This document shows, piece after piece, positions 1 to 13,915 of a stretch of 64,000 bases of DNA; positions within the stretch are counted from its first letter, which is position 1, and each line of letters starts with the position of its first letter. This stretch comes from Haliotis asinina. Lineage: Eukaryota; Mollusca; Gastropoda; Lepetellida; Haliotidae. Where the stretch lies: assembly GCF_037392515.1 (NCBI RefSeq), contig NC_090288.1:8549501-8613500 (forward strand). The letters run 5' to 3'. The notes under the pieces are model-generated. The model had not been told where the DNA came from. It worked only from the letters and a program-made list of their open reading frames with translations, and searched no databases. A program made the position numbers and the translations under genes.

Positions 1-964
1 GGCCATGTTTACACCAGTGAGTCTAGACTTTTGATCAGAAGTATATCTGTTAGAGGACCCAAAATGGAATAGGTACCTGTCACTATGTCAGCCACTGACT
101 AACTTGTACCAGGAATCAGATGACACTGTCTGTCATGTATCATCAGATTACACTTGTATCAGTCAGTGTATCATTTTCGTATCCACCTGTAATACATTCG
201 GAATATTGCTACCACAGAATATCAGACAAAAGTATTTTAATATTCAATAAGTACTATCAATAGCACCTCACTGTTATGAAACATCTGTTGAAATAAAATC
301 AGTAATACAACAGGCTGACAAGGGCAAGTCTTCGTATTGATCATGTTATGTTGCGATCTTCAATAACCTATCAGTTCATGACGTGTAGCCAGTCTGTCAC
401 ATTCTCTCAAAACACACAAGCTAGGACAAATTGAACTAATACTTCTGGACAGAGAAAAAACAATATCCACTGATCTGGAAGTGTAAAATTTGACACAAAA
501 GAGCAAAAACAAACATACTTTGATCCATGTTTGTAGCGTGGATCTGAGAGGAGATTTACAATGATAAAGATAAAGCAGATTGAGTCTGGTTGACTTTTAC
601 CAACTTTACGAACATCAACAAACATACCTAGAAGCTACTTCAACAAGACAAGTCAGACTTGTTTGGTTGCTATTAGTTGTCATGAAAACACTATTGGGAA
701 TTTGACACTATCTTCCCTCAGAAATGGATGTTGTTCTTTGTTGTGGTCATGTTCATGAGAACAATATCTGACTATTGACAAAGGGGGACTTATTTTATGA
801 CTGATAATAATTTCAGTTATGTACAAAAGTTTCAATTTTGAATTAATGTTTGCATGTCAGTGAAGAAAAGAGCAGTGTAAGTAGTTCAGTTCTTCAAACT
901 ATAAGTGAGTGTGATTATACAATGCCATTCAGAACGTGGTCAAATGTAACTTATGTTATATTTG

Positions 965-992
965 AGTGAGAGAGTGAGTGAGTGAGTGAGCC
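965..992. repeat. (GAGT)n microsatellite
   Basis: GAGTGAGAGAGTGAGTGAGT run followed by AGCCTGGC and AATTCAGCAATATCATATTG, probably a worn SINE tail. Confidence 0.7.
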
Positions 993-1559
993 TGGCTTGA
1001 GTAATTCAGCAATATCATATTGTGTCAACTTGGTACAGGACGACAGCCATCTCTACCACTTCAGTGAAACATGAAAGCAGCAACCGCCTTAATTCATCTG
1101 ATGAAGCATTAAAAATATACACCAAAACATTGTTACTTAGGGTAAAGAAGTGGACATATATAAACCTTCTCCCTTGTGGAACCTACATTCCATTCAAAGA
1201 TTCCCAAATTTATGCCAATATTTTTTTAAAGTGAGACCAGATTTCCATATTAAATGTAAATCAGCTACGCTTCTAAGCTTGGCAGCAAAAGCCCTAACAG
1301 CACCACCTCGGTCTCTAAGATCTAATCTTGAAGGGTGTGGAAAATGTCATGCTGAAAGAAGGAGCTTGTATAATAGGAAGCTTGCTTTGTCAGAGTGTCC
1401 CTTTGTGTAGCATGCATACTAACAAGTTGAGCATGCTGCAAAATATTCATGTCACAAGTGTAAATATGGTTCATCAGATAGGAGATGACTTGAAACCTTG
1501 CATACATTTGTTGTAGTCGAGTAACAATCCTTCCATTATTGCAGGAGACATGGTGCCCA

Positions 1560-1635
1560 ATGAGTGAGAGAGTATGATTTTACACTGCTTTTAGCAATAT
1601 TCCAGCAATATCATGGCGGGGAACCAACGCCCCAA
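1560..1635 (-). repeat. SINE family A fragment
   Basis: Tail part only: tgagtgagag, TTTTACACTGCTTTTAGCAA, then the core TATTCCAGCAATATCATGG. Confidence 0.65.
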
Positions 1636-3181
1636 TGATGATCTCTGAAGTGAAGACTAGCCACAAGGTTGAAAGTTAGTCTGAAAGTTAGAGCAGTGGA
1701 TATTCAAACTACAGGTGCTGTTCATGCAGTACTAAGCAGGGTCAATGACCATACAGAGTTATATCCCTTAGATACTAATATCTGTTAGTTTGAATCAACA
1801 CAGGTCAATGAAAACTGAATTTGTCTCCCAGCTGAAAGATGATGAAGCTCAGCATAACAAATAAACAAAAACATAAAAACCAAAAAATGTTCCAGTTTCT
1901 CATAGGGTTCTAGGGCTCTAATTACAAGATTAAGACTTGGAAGTCCTCTTCCCTTGCCGTGAAATAAATATGTATCATTCCTGAAGATGGTCATTCATTA
2001 ACTGGAGCCTGTAAACATGCTGAATCAGGTTTTCTTCAATCAAGAATCTGCCTCTGAGCCATCATTGTTGCTATCCTACCTTGTATCAGCTTCTATGTCC
2101 CAATATAAGACAAGCCCTTGCAATATTAATGGGGCATCACACTTGAGAGGCAGATGATCCCCTGACTATGTATTAGATCTACTTCCCATGTACGGGATAC
2201 AGGACTAATGTGAGTTCCAGCTGATGATCAAAGATTGACATGAAACCAATCACATTTTGGTAACTATGGTTACAATAGCAAACAACACAAGCCAATGATG
2301 TTGTTGGCTTTGTTTATTGTTTCAACCCATTCACATCATTTGCTTGATAACAGTGTTATTGAAACTTCACATCTATTGCAAGAAAGAAGTTGTCTATCCA
2401 TTAATAGAGTGTTCCTCTCCAGTCATAGACATATTTCTGACATATGACAGCATTCTGTAAATAGTCAGGACCATACAATCAACTGATTTCTTTGTAAATT
2501 ACAAAATGAGGAAGTTATAACAGTACAGAGTAAACAGCAGAGTCTGGAGTGGAAAGGCCTAGTACGCTCGGAAGACAAGAATCTTAACAATTCCACATGA
2601 GAGTAGACTTTTCATTTTTGAGGATATTTTTCTGTTAAAGGAATTTTATAATTTGTGTACCAATGAAAACTGTGAAAAGTTTCCGTGTAAATGGTAATTC
2701 ATAATAAACAAAGAATAATTAGCGTGCACACACTAAGAATTTGACAGGCATGAATAAACATTCTAAGACCATCATCCATCACCTTATCTCTTTTAAAGGG
2801 CAGAGGGGACTTCATCTGCCTTGGACTTCCCAGCATTCCACATGGGTGTGATACTTTCAAAGTGTGAAGTCTTCCCTCAGGTGACATCCTTACCTCGTCA
2901 CCTTGATATAGTTAACTTAACCTTCTTGTTCACTGCCTCAGGCCAGGTCTGTGGGTCAGTTCTCAATACATTCTTCATAATTTTGTTTGTCCTCTGTATT
3001 TTACTGAATGCTTAGTGTACTATTATTTTGGTATCAGCGAATCATATTTTCTTAAATTCAGATCCCAAAACAGTATGTTCCAAAAACTGACAGATTTGTT
3101 TCAGATTTTATCTTTGTTTTAAAAGATAAATAATTTTGTTCTTTGGATAGGTTTTATCTCATCTCACTTGACAAGAAACCA

Positions 3182-3236
3182 TTTCTGGTATTGCTGGAAT
3201 ATTGCTGAAAGAGTCATTAAAACAAACTCACTCAAT
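3182..3236 (+). repeat. SINE family A tail fragment
   Basis: TTTCTGGTATTGCTGGAATA followed by TTGCTGAAAG and AAACTCACTCA, the family A 3' end. Confidence 0.55.
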
Positions 3237-4539
3237 TGACAAGAAGGAACTTTTCCTGAACTTACTACTAGTGACACAAGTCACAGGTATACATATGCTG
3301 TTTCTGTGAACTGTATTTTGACCCAAATATCCAAATATAGTCGACAGGGTTGGAAATTAACATACGTCCAAGTTCATAATATTCAGGAAGCTCTGGTGAC
3401 ATTTCCTTGTAGAGTACCACCTTTACTGTTATGATGAAGGCAACTGTGTCGTAGATCAGTCTTGTGGGCCAGTGACATTTACCTGTGAACTTTACCTCTT
3501 GCCCATTACCTTGATGAAAACTCTAGTAGATCATTTTATGGACATTTGAAAATAAATATTACTTTCTAAACCCAGTTGGTCAATCAGAAGTTAACATTTA
3601 TAGTGAAAAACTACCAAGGCAGATTTGATTTCCATTTTATTGAACAACTTCAGTGGTTATCAACAAACAGCCACATGCTTTAACATTAGACCCTTGAGTG
3701 TAGTACAATGGTTACAGTATGCATCAAAATAAAGCTTTAGATCTGTTCTGCTTGTAATTAAATCTGGCTGTTGTGGCTATGGTCGTGTTATGAAGATTAG
3801 TTTACTTTGCAAATTACCTATGTCAGGTATCACGCTCCGTACCTGGGCCAGCCAGGCACCTTAACGAGGGTCAGGCTCTAGTGTGACAGTACAGGTAAAA
3901 CAAGCCTGACGAGAGGAGCAGGTATTTGTACTTGTAGCGAGTCAGGTGTACATGGGGGAACTTGACGGACCTTCCTAATGTACCTTGGCCATGACAATAA
4001 ATCCCCCAAGCACTAAACTATCCATTTTATTACCTGGGCACAACCATACCTTCCTGCCCTTGAAGACATTTTGGAAATCACAAGGAATCTGCCTATACCA
4101 TTTTTCAAAATACCAGAATACCAAGTAGCTTGAATTCAGAGAAATACAAAAATACACAGGAATGAAATCTGGTATCTTATCTATTTGTTGTTTATCACTT
4201 GTCAAGCATGTCAAGAAACCATGTTAAAAATTATGATTTTCCCAATCCCAAAAAGCAAAATGAGCAAAGCACAAAATATCAAGCATTAATAGTGATAACA
4301 CAGTATTGCATGTATTGTCATATGATCCTGGGTTGAAGTTACAACTGGTTCAGTTTCAGTAGTCAGGTCTCCTGTGGCTGTCTTTCCATCTGGGGTCAAG
4401 ACACATTGACTATGTTTACACGTCTGTAGGTCAACCTAGAAACAAACTATTCTAGACATATCTGACCAATTCAACAAATCTCGTAGGAGAATAACGTAGT
4501 GATGACCCAGGTTTAGTCGTCTAGGTCCACCACTCTGGT

Positions 4540-4690
4540 GAGTGAAGGATTTGGGTTTTATGCTGCTTTTAGCAATATTCCAACAATATCAGGGCAAGAA
4601 CACCAGAAATGGGCTTTACACATTGTACCCATGTGGGGAATCTTTAGTATAATGAACCAATGTTTTAACCACTGAGTTACCCCATCCCCC
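4540..4690 (-). repeat. SINE family A copy
   Basis: Contains TTTTAGCAATATTCCAACAA, ACCAGAAATGGGCTTTACAC, TGTACCCATGTGGGGAATC and TTTTAACCACTGAGTTACCC. The B-box side is degraded. Confidence 0.75.
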
Positions 4691-5149
4691 TATTTTTGAT
4701 AAAAAATATTTCAAATACTTTTTAAGATTTGAAGCTGAATATTAGCCTTTAATCAGTTTGATATAACCCTAAGACTTGCAATGTAAATATATATGTTATG
4801 TAGGTAACATTCACAAACAGTCACCACCTTCAAGGGGTTAACAGTACCGACACATATAAGTCCTTCTCCAACACGATCATATCTGTAGTGTGCCCAACTC
4901 CCTACACTGGAGATTTATACCACCGATATGTGGTTTTACAGGGGCTATACAGTGACTTGTTTACATGAGTCAAACCATATACTACTGGTACAGCAGAAAG
5001 TGTCATGGTAGGACATGACATTTCCATATAAATGTTTCACCACAGCATGTATTTGTAACATGTCTAACTTTCTCATCATACTTTCCCTTGACATCAACTG
5101 GGTAAGTTACATAACAAAAAGAAAATTAGATAGGATCACTAATTATGGG

Positions 5150-5200
5150 TGAGTGAGCTTAGTTTTATGTCACTTTTAGCAATATTCCAGCAATGATAGA
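5150..5200 (-). repeat. SINE family A tail fragment
   Basis: GTGAGTGAGCTTAGTTTTATG followed by CTTTTAGCAATATTCCAGCA; nothing further of the element is present. Confidence 0.55.
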
Positions 5201-5447
5201 ATCACAAATTATGCTGAAGTGTTACAGATACTACATAGATAATGGTCAGAACTTAGTGAAGCCTGCAAGCCTGCGGCAAGTACAAATTCCTCAGGGCTAG
5301 TACAACATGTTCCTTTGCCTTAACAGTAGCAGGGCACACCTTATGTTTAACCTGGGCTGATGGCATTTCAGTAAAGTTCTCGCCTTGTAGACGTGCCACT
5401 GAAATGTGTTTTTAGATAATCTGCCAGCATTAAACCTGTTACATGAT

Positions 5448-5655
5448 GGAGTGAGGGAGTGAGGGAAGGAAGGAGTGAGAGAAAGAGAGTAAGTGAGCAT
5501 GTAGAGTTCCGTGCTACTTCAGCAATATTCCTGCAATATCACGGTAGGAACACTAGAAATGGGCTTCACACATATTGTACCCATGTGGGGAATAGAACAC
5601 AGTTCTTGATGAGCAAAAAGTCTAACCACTGGGCTACGCCACCACTCCACCTGCT
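5448..5655 (-). repeat. SINE family A copy with GAGGGAGT tail
   Basis: A GAG(G/T)-rich tail, then CAGCAATATTCCTGCAATAT, ACTAGAAATGGGCTTCACAC, TGTACCCATGTGGGGAATAG and TCTAACCACTGGGCTACGCC. Confidence 0.75.
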
Positions 5656-6949
5656 ATACATCTTAGAATCTGTATCTTCTTCACGACAGCTGACCTATCA
5701 CTTCTGGCTTTTAAATTTAAATTAAATACACTTTGAACTAAATACTCATGTTTACAGGCCCTTGCAAAAACAGACGCAGTGCTGTTACTCCAATTTTCCT
5801 AAAGCTTCTGAGACATAAAATACCATCATTTACTTTCAGTCCATAAACCTAACATCTCCATAAGCTACCTGCCAATTACCAGATTTCAGGATTGTGCGTG
5901 GAAAACAAAAACAAATAACCACGGTTCTCAATAACCTCAAGACAACCTTGACCATTCACAGACATGGCACGAACATTTCATGGTGGTATGATTTGCAAGA
6001 ACGCATACTACCACAGATTTTCATGCATATGGAATGCATGAGTTGGTTTAAAGCTTCTTTGAATTGAACTGACGCAAGAAATGACACAGGTCTCATACCA
6101 CTTTACTGAAACCAATGAGCTTGGGTATGGTCGTGACAGAGCTGAAACATGACTGGGGCAGACCTTTGTATACAGCAACATACTCGTATTTTCCAAAACC
6201 GGAACACTTTACCCATAGACCCCAATACCTTTACAAACGTGGGTTACATTGTGGAGAATGTCTATACAAAGTTAAATGATTAATGATACTTTTAATACTC
6301 TTTGAGAAATCATAACCTAAACACTTTTCTTCTCTTTCTAATGGCCTTCACCTTTGACCATCACCTTTGACAAGTGACAAGTACAAACCAGAGCCATTTG
6401 AATTCAAAAGAGGAATTGTGTCTGATGTCAGTAATCTCTGTGTAGTTGACATTAGACCAATCACTACCATTGGCAGCTAATTTCATACAAAATCTTAAAG
6501 AAGCCATGTCCCACAAATGTGTCAAATTAAACTGTCTCTTTCTCTAAAGATGTCCTCTACAAAAGCAATCCATTTTGGATCAGCTGAAGAGTAATTCAAT
6601 TGCGAGAGTCAGCTTTCGGCAAATCACTGTCAGTTTAATGTTATGATTACCACGCCTGGTTAACTGTGAGGAATGTGAGCCACAATGGTCCACGAGCTCC
6701 TCACGGCAGCCTGACCAAGGCTCCGCACAACACCAACAGTAGCCAGCTGTGCGAGGCATCTCACTTAGAGAACCATACAGTGCTACTAGTATCATTATCT
6801 GACCAGGAACATTACATAACATACATGTTTCACATTCTTTAGAAACACCTCTTGTTCTGCAACAAACCATGAAATCTCTTTGGTCTGTTGTTATGTCATA
6901 CCTAGATAAAAGTGAGCAAGCGAGGAAGCAAGTGAGTGGAAGGGTTGGT

Positions 6950-7125
6950 AATTGAATGAGTGAGTGAGTGAGTGAGTGAGTGGTACAAAGAAACTGAATC
7001 CAATGATAGTGCACCCATTAAGTGTGTGTGTGAGTGAGTGAGTGAGTGAGAGTGAGTGAGTGAGTGAGTGAGTGAGTGAGTGAGTGAGTGTGTGTGAGTG
7101 AGTGAGTGAGTGAGTGAGTGAGTGA
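6950..7125. repeat. (GAGT)n / (GTGA)n tetranucleotide arrays
   Basis: Two runs (about 6955-6982 and 7027-7124) of GTGA units, the second nearly 100 bases long with GTGTGT interruptions. Both SINE families carry short GTGA tails, so expansion from a SINE tail is likely. Confidence 0.9.
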
Positions 7126-7920
7126 AAAACTCTTGACTTTTTTACATTTTATATGTGAGCACACATACAAAATATATAAAAGCCATGAGATGCCATGAAC
7201 AGTTCTTAATTTCAGGCATAAAGCAGACGGAATCTAGACTTGCTCTATTTTTTATTCAAGCCATGAGTTGGACTCTTGTAATGTATTGTCTATGGTATTG
7301 GAGACAGGCTGCTTGGACTCTAATGGGGTTCGAAGCACTGGGTACTATATGGCAGACAACTAGTCATCACTGCTGATCCCTTGAACTGACAGTCAGATAA
7401 TAGATCAATTTATTCCGGTATCTAGTCCAGAACAGCCCCTGCTGTGTTGGAATGTGTCCCAGTCTGTGGACTACAGTAGCAGAACCCTCTACAAGCTCCA
7501 CTGAATCTCACCAACATTAAAACACAATTACAAAGTTTAATGTCCCATCAAGAAACAGTTGTCACCCAGTAGCAGCTTTTTTCAATGTTATCCCCAAAAA
7601 TGTGTAACAGGACTAAGGGTGATACTGTTACAATGGAAGACATCATGGATCTGTTTAACAGCACACTGATGCTTACCTAAATTCAGCTCCATGACCTTTT
7701 TATTGAAACGAAATGAACAGCTGACCTATACTTGGAATGCTGTCAGGCCAAATTCTGTTTTCGGAAAATTAATTCATTGAATATTATCATTCGGTAAGGC
7801 CAATTATATTTCGTTTTACGGATCTGCCAGTCGTATTTTTTCACTAATATGAAAACATATAAAACCCTTATAATTTTAGCACCAGAAAATGTAAACCTAC
7901 AAGAATGTTTTTTTATTGTT

Positions 7921-8004
7921 TTCCCCACAATGTGTGAAGCCCATGTTCCTCGCCGTGATATTGCTGGAATATCGCTAAAAGCAGCGTAAAACTCACTCAC
8001 TCAT
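7921..8004 (+). repeat. SINE family A 3' fragment
   Basis: TGTGTGAAGCCCATGTTCCT, CGCCGTGATATTGCTGGAAT, then GCGTAAAACTCACTCACTCA. Confidence 0.65.
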
Positions 8005-8725
8005 ATATTGTCAAAAGCAAAATACTTTTAATATTTAGAAGGAATATTACTTTGACAGGTGACTATATTACATTTTTTCCATCCTACCTTTAGGTTTTCT
8101 GAGGAAAACATTCTGTAAAACATGAAACATAATTGGTCTGACGAAAACAGTTCCAAATTATGCCAAAATGGACCCTAACATAACCTTCAAGTCTTTCTCC
8201 CTGGACTGGTGGTAACAGCCTAGACATATGCTTAGATTCAGAATATGTAATTTTAATTGTAACAAACAAACCCGTTTAAATTGAAAATGAGGCCAAAGAG
8301 ATTCAGAACCTGGGGAAATCTAGAATTGCTTTATTTAGAGCCTTAGCACTACAGGGAGATCTAGGCTGTAGGTTAAATAATGTGGTTTAGGGACTGTGAG
8401 ACAGAGACAGACTAATCACAGCCTAACATGACATTAAACATTCAACTTATACATTACCAAGAAAAAAGAATCCTGCAAATTGCAGTAAGTTTAACCCAGG
8501 ATTAGAATGAGCTGATAGAAGGTGCTGGGTCTAAATAGTTCTTTTTCAAGTCACACCTCTAACCTTTTCTTGGTCTTTTCTTTTTCATGACTGTTATAAT
8601 TCTATTGACAAAAATGAACCTTTCAACTTTGTCCCCAGAGTCAAACACTTTACTGTGATATGGTTTGAATAACGCTGAGTGTGTCAAATGACAGAAGCAA
8701 CCCTTCCTAACTTTTACTTGTCGCA

Positions 8726-8772
8726 TCTGAGTGAGTGAGGAAGTGAGTGAGTTTAGTTTTATACTGCACATG
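8726..8772 (-). repeat. SINE tail fragment
   Basis: A GAGTGAGTGAGG run, then GAGTTTAGTTTTATACTGCA. Too short to assign to family A or B. Confidence 0.45.
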
Positions 8773-9699
8773 CATCTGAGACTCTCCAGTTTGACACATC
8801 ACTGTGAAGTATGCACTCTAACATTAAATACTAAGGTCATCTTACTTGGGCATTTAACCCTGAATCGCTGACCAGTGTGATCTGACTTAATCCATCTGTC
8901 AAACATTCTGGCTCAGCATGAGTGACCATGAACGAGCTGGACAGCAGAGCAAGTGCTTATTCCCCCTGTGATTGACAGCGATCGGCCATTCCACCCTAGG
9001 TCATGTGTCTCATACTTGTAAATAACACGCACAAACATCTAGTATTTTACACATGGCTGCTCTCAGTGAGTACTCTCACACAAACTCACTTCTACCTTGT
9101 ACGGTATTTCTATGTTTGCTTCACAGGGGGTGTCATTGTCGATTCGGTCCAAATGGAGATTGGATAAATGTCTGTTGTAAGTAGCCCATTCAGGCATATT
9201 GAAATGTGACCATCACAGAAGAAATACCCTCGAGCAATTGTATAAACTTTTTATCCTACATTATCCTGATGTGTAATACTTTCACAAACTTTGTACATGT
9301 TCACTGAGGAACTCTTTTTTTTCAAATTGTTAACAACTTTGAGATACAATCACAAACATTGTCCTTTTCACAGGCCGTATGCATTATATTACTTAATGCT
9401 TTCCTACTAACAAGAGATCATCACTTAGTACAAGTGTGTATTTAATACTACTGCGAGTGACATGGGTCATGACAGAATGTATAGGGGTGAATTATCAGTT
9501 CAGACTATGCCCTGCCTCTCCCATCTCACACACGCCTACAGTTTGTTGCAATATTTGAGATAAAAGTGACCTTTAATAATCTTTGATAATTTGTTGGATG
9601 AATCAAATTACAATCAATCCTTTTCAAACAGCCACTGGTTTGTTTGTAGTTTAATGCATACTCAGCAATAATTCTAACCATATGCTGATGGTCTGTAAA

Positions 9700-9812
9700 T
9701 AAACGATTCTGGGCCAGACAGTCCAGTGATCAACACCATGAGCACTGATCTACACAATTGGGATACCGTAACATGTGCTGACCAATGAGCTGACCAAGCA
9801 TTGGTTAGGCTG
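9700..9812 (-). repeat. SINE-like family B fragment
   Basis: TCTGGGCCAGACAGTCCAGT, TGAGCACTGATCTACACAAT and ACATGTGCTGACCAATGAGC. Confidence 0.6.
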
Positions 9813-10264
9813 CAGCAAAATAAAATAAATGTTTCTCGGGCACAGTTATTTCAAAGGTGACAAGGGCAGAAGATTTTCTTTTTAATTTTCTTTTGAAAAA
9901 AAAGTGATGAGGGAGGAACACATTTTTTATTTTTTTCTCTCAGAAATATAGCTTGGGAAGTTTAGCACATGTTATTGAGTTGTAGACTCAGCCACAATTG
10001 GTCTTGTAGACACTTATTCTTATAATGAAAAACTGGATCATCAGGATGGAGGAAGTCAAAAAATATTTTTTTTTAAAATGACAATAAAAATTCTTCTACA
10101 CAGAAATATAAATGAGATGCCATTGCCCGAGAAATATTTTACGTTTTTTTATTTAGCCTTCCTCAAGACCACTTCTAACCCAGAGCTTCGAAGGTTTCTG
10201 GTTGAATCAGGTTGTCAGACTTGCTGCCATGGTTCAAGCTTGTCATCACATCCCAACAGCCATA

Positions 10265-10345
10265 ATGGATACTCATGATGTCAATCACTGGATTGTCTGG
10301 ACCAGACTCCATACAGCAATTGCACAATGCTATTGTTAACCAGAC
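10265..10345 (+). repeat. SINE-like family B fragment
   Basis: TGATGTCAATCACTGGATTG and TCTGGACCAGACTCCATAC, inverted relative to the copy at 12964. Confidence 0.5.
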
Positions 10346-11321
10346 ATGCATTGACAAAGACACACTTGTAATGTTGACGAATTAGAAAACAATGACATGG
10401 GACCACCCAGTCCTGTTGGTCAACTTAAAATAGCCAAAATGCAAAAAAAAAAATCTGTTGATACCCTAGACAAAAGCCAGTAAACTTCAATGTAAAGTTG
10501 CTGTGGAGCAACACTGCATTCACTGTATTGTACAAAGTGAGATCACGATGAAAAACAGAAACATTTACCTGTAAATTCAAGTACTAAACGCTCTTTATTC
10601 CTCATTGCCCCGAAATCTCATAACGGTAGACATTTGCCTTGGCTAGCCACACTATTTACAAAAACTAGGATTCAACTGACGAGACATGCAGAACTTGTGA
10701 CCAAATAGGCAAAACGTCCACACGGATGTGACCGACATACTCCACCAGACTTGTAACCAGGTATGCCTGTTTTTCCTATCTCGTTGTCTACAACAAACAA
10801 ACACCCAAATCAAGCCAGCATAAACCAAACTAAATCCAACATTCAAACAGTTCCAACTTCAATAGGTGTGAAGAGATTCTTTCACCTGGATCATCCTAAA
10901 AAGATAAACAAAGTATGTGTTTACAGTCCCTAAATGTCACAAAAGTTCATTCACTGCGAGTCTCCCCAAGAATTCAGTCCCAAGCCTATCCTGGGAGTGT
11001 TTTTACATCCAATCGGCTTTAAAAAATATACTTTTCCAACAATTTTCCACAATTGAGATCATAACAATCACACAACATATACCGGGTAGTTGCATTTTTG
11101 ACAATGATTTTTATGTGGAGAGATAAACAGAAAATATTTTGATGGATATAATTAATATAAGAAACAGCTTTTGACATTCCAAAATCAGTAAAAAGTATAA
11201 AAGTATGAAAGAAATAAAAACAAAATTGGCAAACAAAGCGGCCCATTTCATTCAAAATAGTGATGAGAAACAATAAATTTATTGTATGCAGATTAAGTGG
11301 TGTAAAACTGAGATACGTTTT

Positions 11322-11425
11322 GTGAATAATCCAATCTGAACCAGACAATCCATGGCAGACATCATAAGCATAAATCTACGCAGTTGGAATACGATGGTGT
11401 TCATCAAACAGGTCAGGAAGCCTGT
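11322..11425 (-). repeat. SINE-like family B fragment
   Basis: AATCTGAACCAGACAATCCA, TAAGCATAAATCTACGCAG and GTCAGGAAGCCTGTCCAAT follow the family B order. Confidence 0.5.
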
Positions 11426-12963
11426 CCAATTAGTTACCATTTCTACCCCATATCCACCCAGAGGCAGTGAGAAGATCATGATCAGCACCGGAAGATATTT
11501 ATTCTTCTCAAAGCACAATCACAGGACCCCCAAATTTCAAAGGTATTATCCTACAAACACCCAATAACCTCTTTACATTTTTAACATTTCCAAAGCCACG
11601 ACCAGTCACATGACATTTAACGACCAGTCACCCGCACTGTAGGCATAAGTACATGTAAAGTGATTACCACTGATCTTGATGTTATCAATCACGGGTATAT
11701 ATCTTGTAACTCAGTTCTACAAGAATCAATCCATGTGACTGTAACAATGGTGAACGTTATTCATCGATACACAGTTGTCGGGGAATCAATACAGCATGAT
11801 GTAGTTATTGATCTGCCAGCCCCACCATGAGTCATTACTACTGTACAGACATTATAGCTTGTGTTATGTTGTCTGCTTAGCTTCTGGAAAATACACTGCC
11901 TAAGCTATTTAATTATCCAATTTCAGAGTCTATGGAACATGTAAACATGTTATAATAACTTCTATATTTCAGGTTTTTAATAGTCTAGTAGCTGGATACC
12001 TTTGCAGACAGTACAGCTGGAGAATAGACAGGTTTTTCATGTGTGCAGATTTTAGATTTGCTATAAGGAAAGGCAGCTATCCTGTATCAAATGAACAAGT
12101 AGTCACAAAAAAATATCTTGAGAAATGTCAATGAAAATGTCAATATTCTCTAAGTCAACCACGCCCATTTCGACCAAGTGAGTTCCTTTCTGTGCTGTCG
12201 CATGAATATACATTTACCTAGGAATCTGTACTAAGGTCCACTGTCAGGCAAATTGGTCAGGATAATTTTGTCTCAAATTTCCATTGTTGGGGGGTTTATG
12301 TTTCCAACAAACCTGAATTTGGGCAAGTGTAGGAGGCAATAGGTTGTCCATGTTTCTGATGTGTCAGCACTTCAAGTGGTGAAGTTTGCACTATTAAGAA
12401 ATTCAAAGCACAGTGTAATCCATCATACATTTGACATGCCCACCTCGCTGTGAATAACGAGCCACCTGACAACAGTCACTTCACCTGAGCTTACCTTAAT
12501 GAGGACATCAAAGTAATGCACACAAGCCAGGTGAGAATGTCCACCTGGGCACTTCAAATATTACCGGTGCAAAACCAGTGTGACCTTACAAACTCAGATT
12601 GTGCAAAGACATCAGGTCAAAAGAAAGTGCACTCCAATCTCCAGGTATATGAGGCATTTAGATAATTACAGAGACAGCTGCATGTAACAATTCTTCACAG
12701 ATACATCACAGCCATGATTATCAAGTAAATTCAGAAGAACCCAGCCATACATGTTGAAGATGTTTATGAAGAAACTTGAAACACAAGGTATGCTGCACCA
12801 CTGCGATAAGGGAAGGGAAGAGTATGTAGTATTAATATTTGACATATTTGTGGTTGATGCTGGAGTAGCTTTTAATTAAGTCTAATCTATATTCATAAAC
12901 AAAATATATATCTGGAATTATTTAGTGTGTAGGCTCACTATTTTTCTATCACATTGGTCCTAT

Positions 12964-13232
12964 AAGTAAGTGAGGGAGTTTAGCTTTATGCCGCACTCAG
13001 CAATATTCCATCTATATGGCAGCGGCCTGTAAATAATCAAATCTGGACCAGACAATCCAGTGACAAACAATATGAGCATCGATCTGCGCAATGGGAACTG
13101 ATGACATGTGTTGACCAAGTCAGCGAGCCTGACCACAGATCCCGTTAGTCGCCTCTTATGACAATCATAGTCGCCTGTTATGGCAAACATGGGTTCCTGA
13201 AGGTCTATTATGCACCTTCACGGGTCCATTGG
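12964..13232 (-). repeat. SINE-like family B, full-length copy
   Basis: On the plus strand the order is GAGGGAGTTTAGCTTTATGC, GCACTCAGCAATATTCCAT, TCTGGACCAGACAATCCAGT, TGAGCATCGATCTGCGCAAT, CCGTTAGTCGCCTCTTATGA and CACCTTCACGGGTCC. It shares the tail with family A but has a different body. A weak tRNA-like head (GTGGTCAGGCTCGCTGAC on the minus strand) suggests minus orientation. Confidence 0.75.
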
Positions 13233-13559
13233 TCCTTTGACCATGCACAGTTAATAAAAGAGACTTAACACACTTTCTTGATTAAACATGAGAAATAGTA
13301 GACAAACAACTAGTCTCTGAAACGAACAATTAGTATACAGAAAAACTATTCATATTAAAGAAAATAAAATATAATGAAAAGATGCCCGGAGACCTTCTTC
13401 ATTTTCAGACACTGAAACCGTGGAAATCTTGACTTGCCACATTTTCTAGACTTGCATAGGCCTTCTTGGATTTATTTGTTTCAAGGTCTTTAGAGCAGAC
13501 AAGAGAACTGGATGCCTACACCAGCTCAATTAAATGACATTAAAAGTCAGACATTCCAA

Positions 13560-13915
13560 GACCATTCATACCAGTGACCTTCACTCCCCCAGTTGACCCA
13601 CTAACATGCTCATCCACCCACCGAATACCGCATCTATGGACCTAATCCATCCATTGATGTTCCTATGGACCAAATCCATCCACTAATGTTCCCATCCACC
13701 CACAAACATCCCCATCTGTGCAACACTGTACCCATCCCGTCACCACCATACACACTCCCCCATCATGATTCTAATACATTCAATAACGTCCCTGTCCTCT
13801 CATCACCACCATACCCATCCGGCCCCCACCACATCCATCAGACCACCACTTCAACACCAATTAAAAATACCACATCCATCAGACCACCACTTCAACACCA
13901 ATCAAAAATACCTAC
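13560..13915. repeat. CCA/CAT-rich low-complexity tract with a 41-bp direct duplication
   Basis: The tract is rich in CATCCA and CCACCA words. Its end contains two adjacent copies (starting 13830 and 13871) of a 41-base unit beginning CACATCCATCAGACCACCAC, differing at one base. The apparent open frames here follow from composition. Confidence 0.75.

Noticed and set aside
2699-3015. Minus-strand segment reading RTDPQTWPEAVNKKVKLTISR and nearby protein-like pieces
   Set aside because: In-frame stops break it. The only available donor and acceptor are poor, and I recognise no family. It may be a very old coding remnant, but this cannot be supported.
6580-7014. 144-codon minus-strand open frame
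   Set aside because: It runs through a GTGA tetranucleotide array (THSLTHSL) and has no domain, splice context or coding character.
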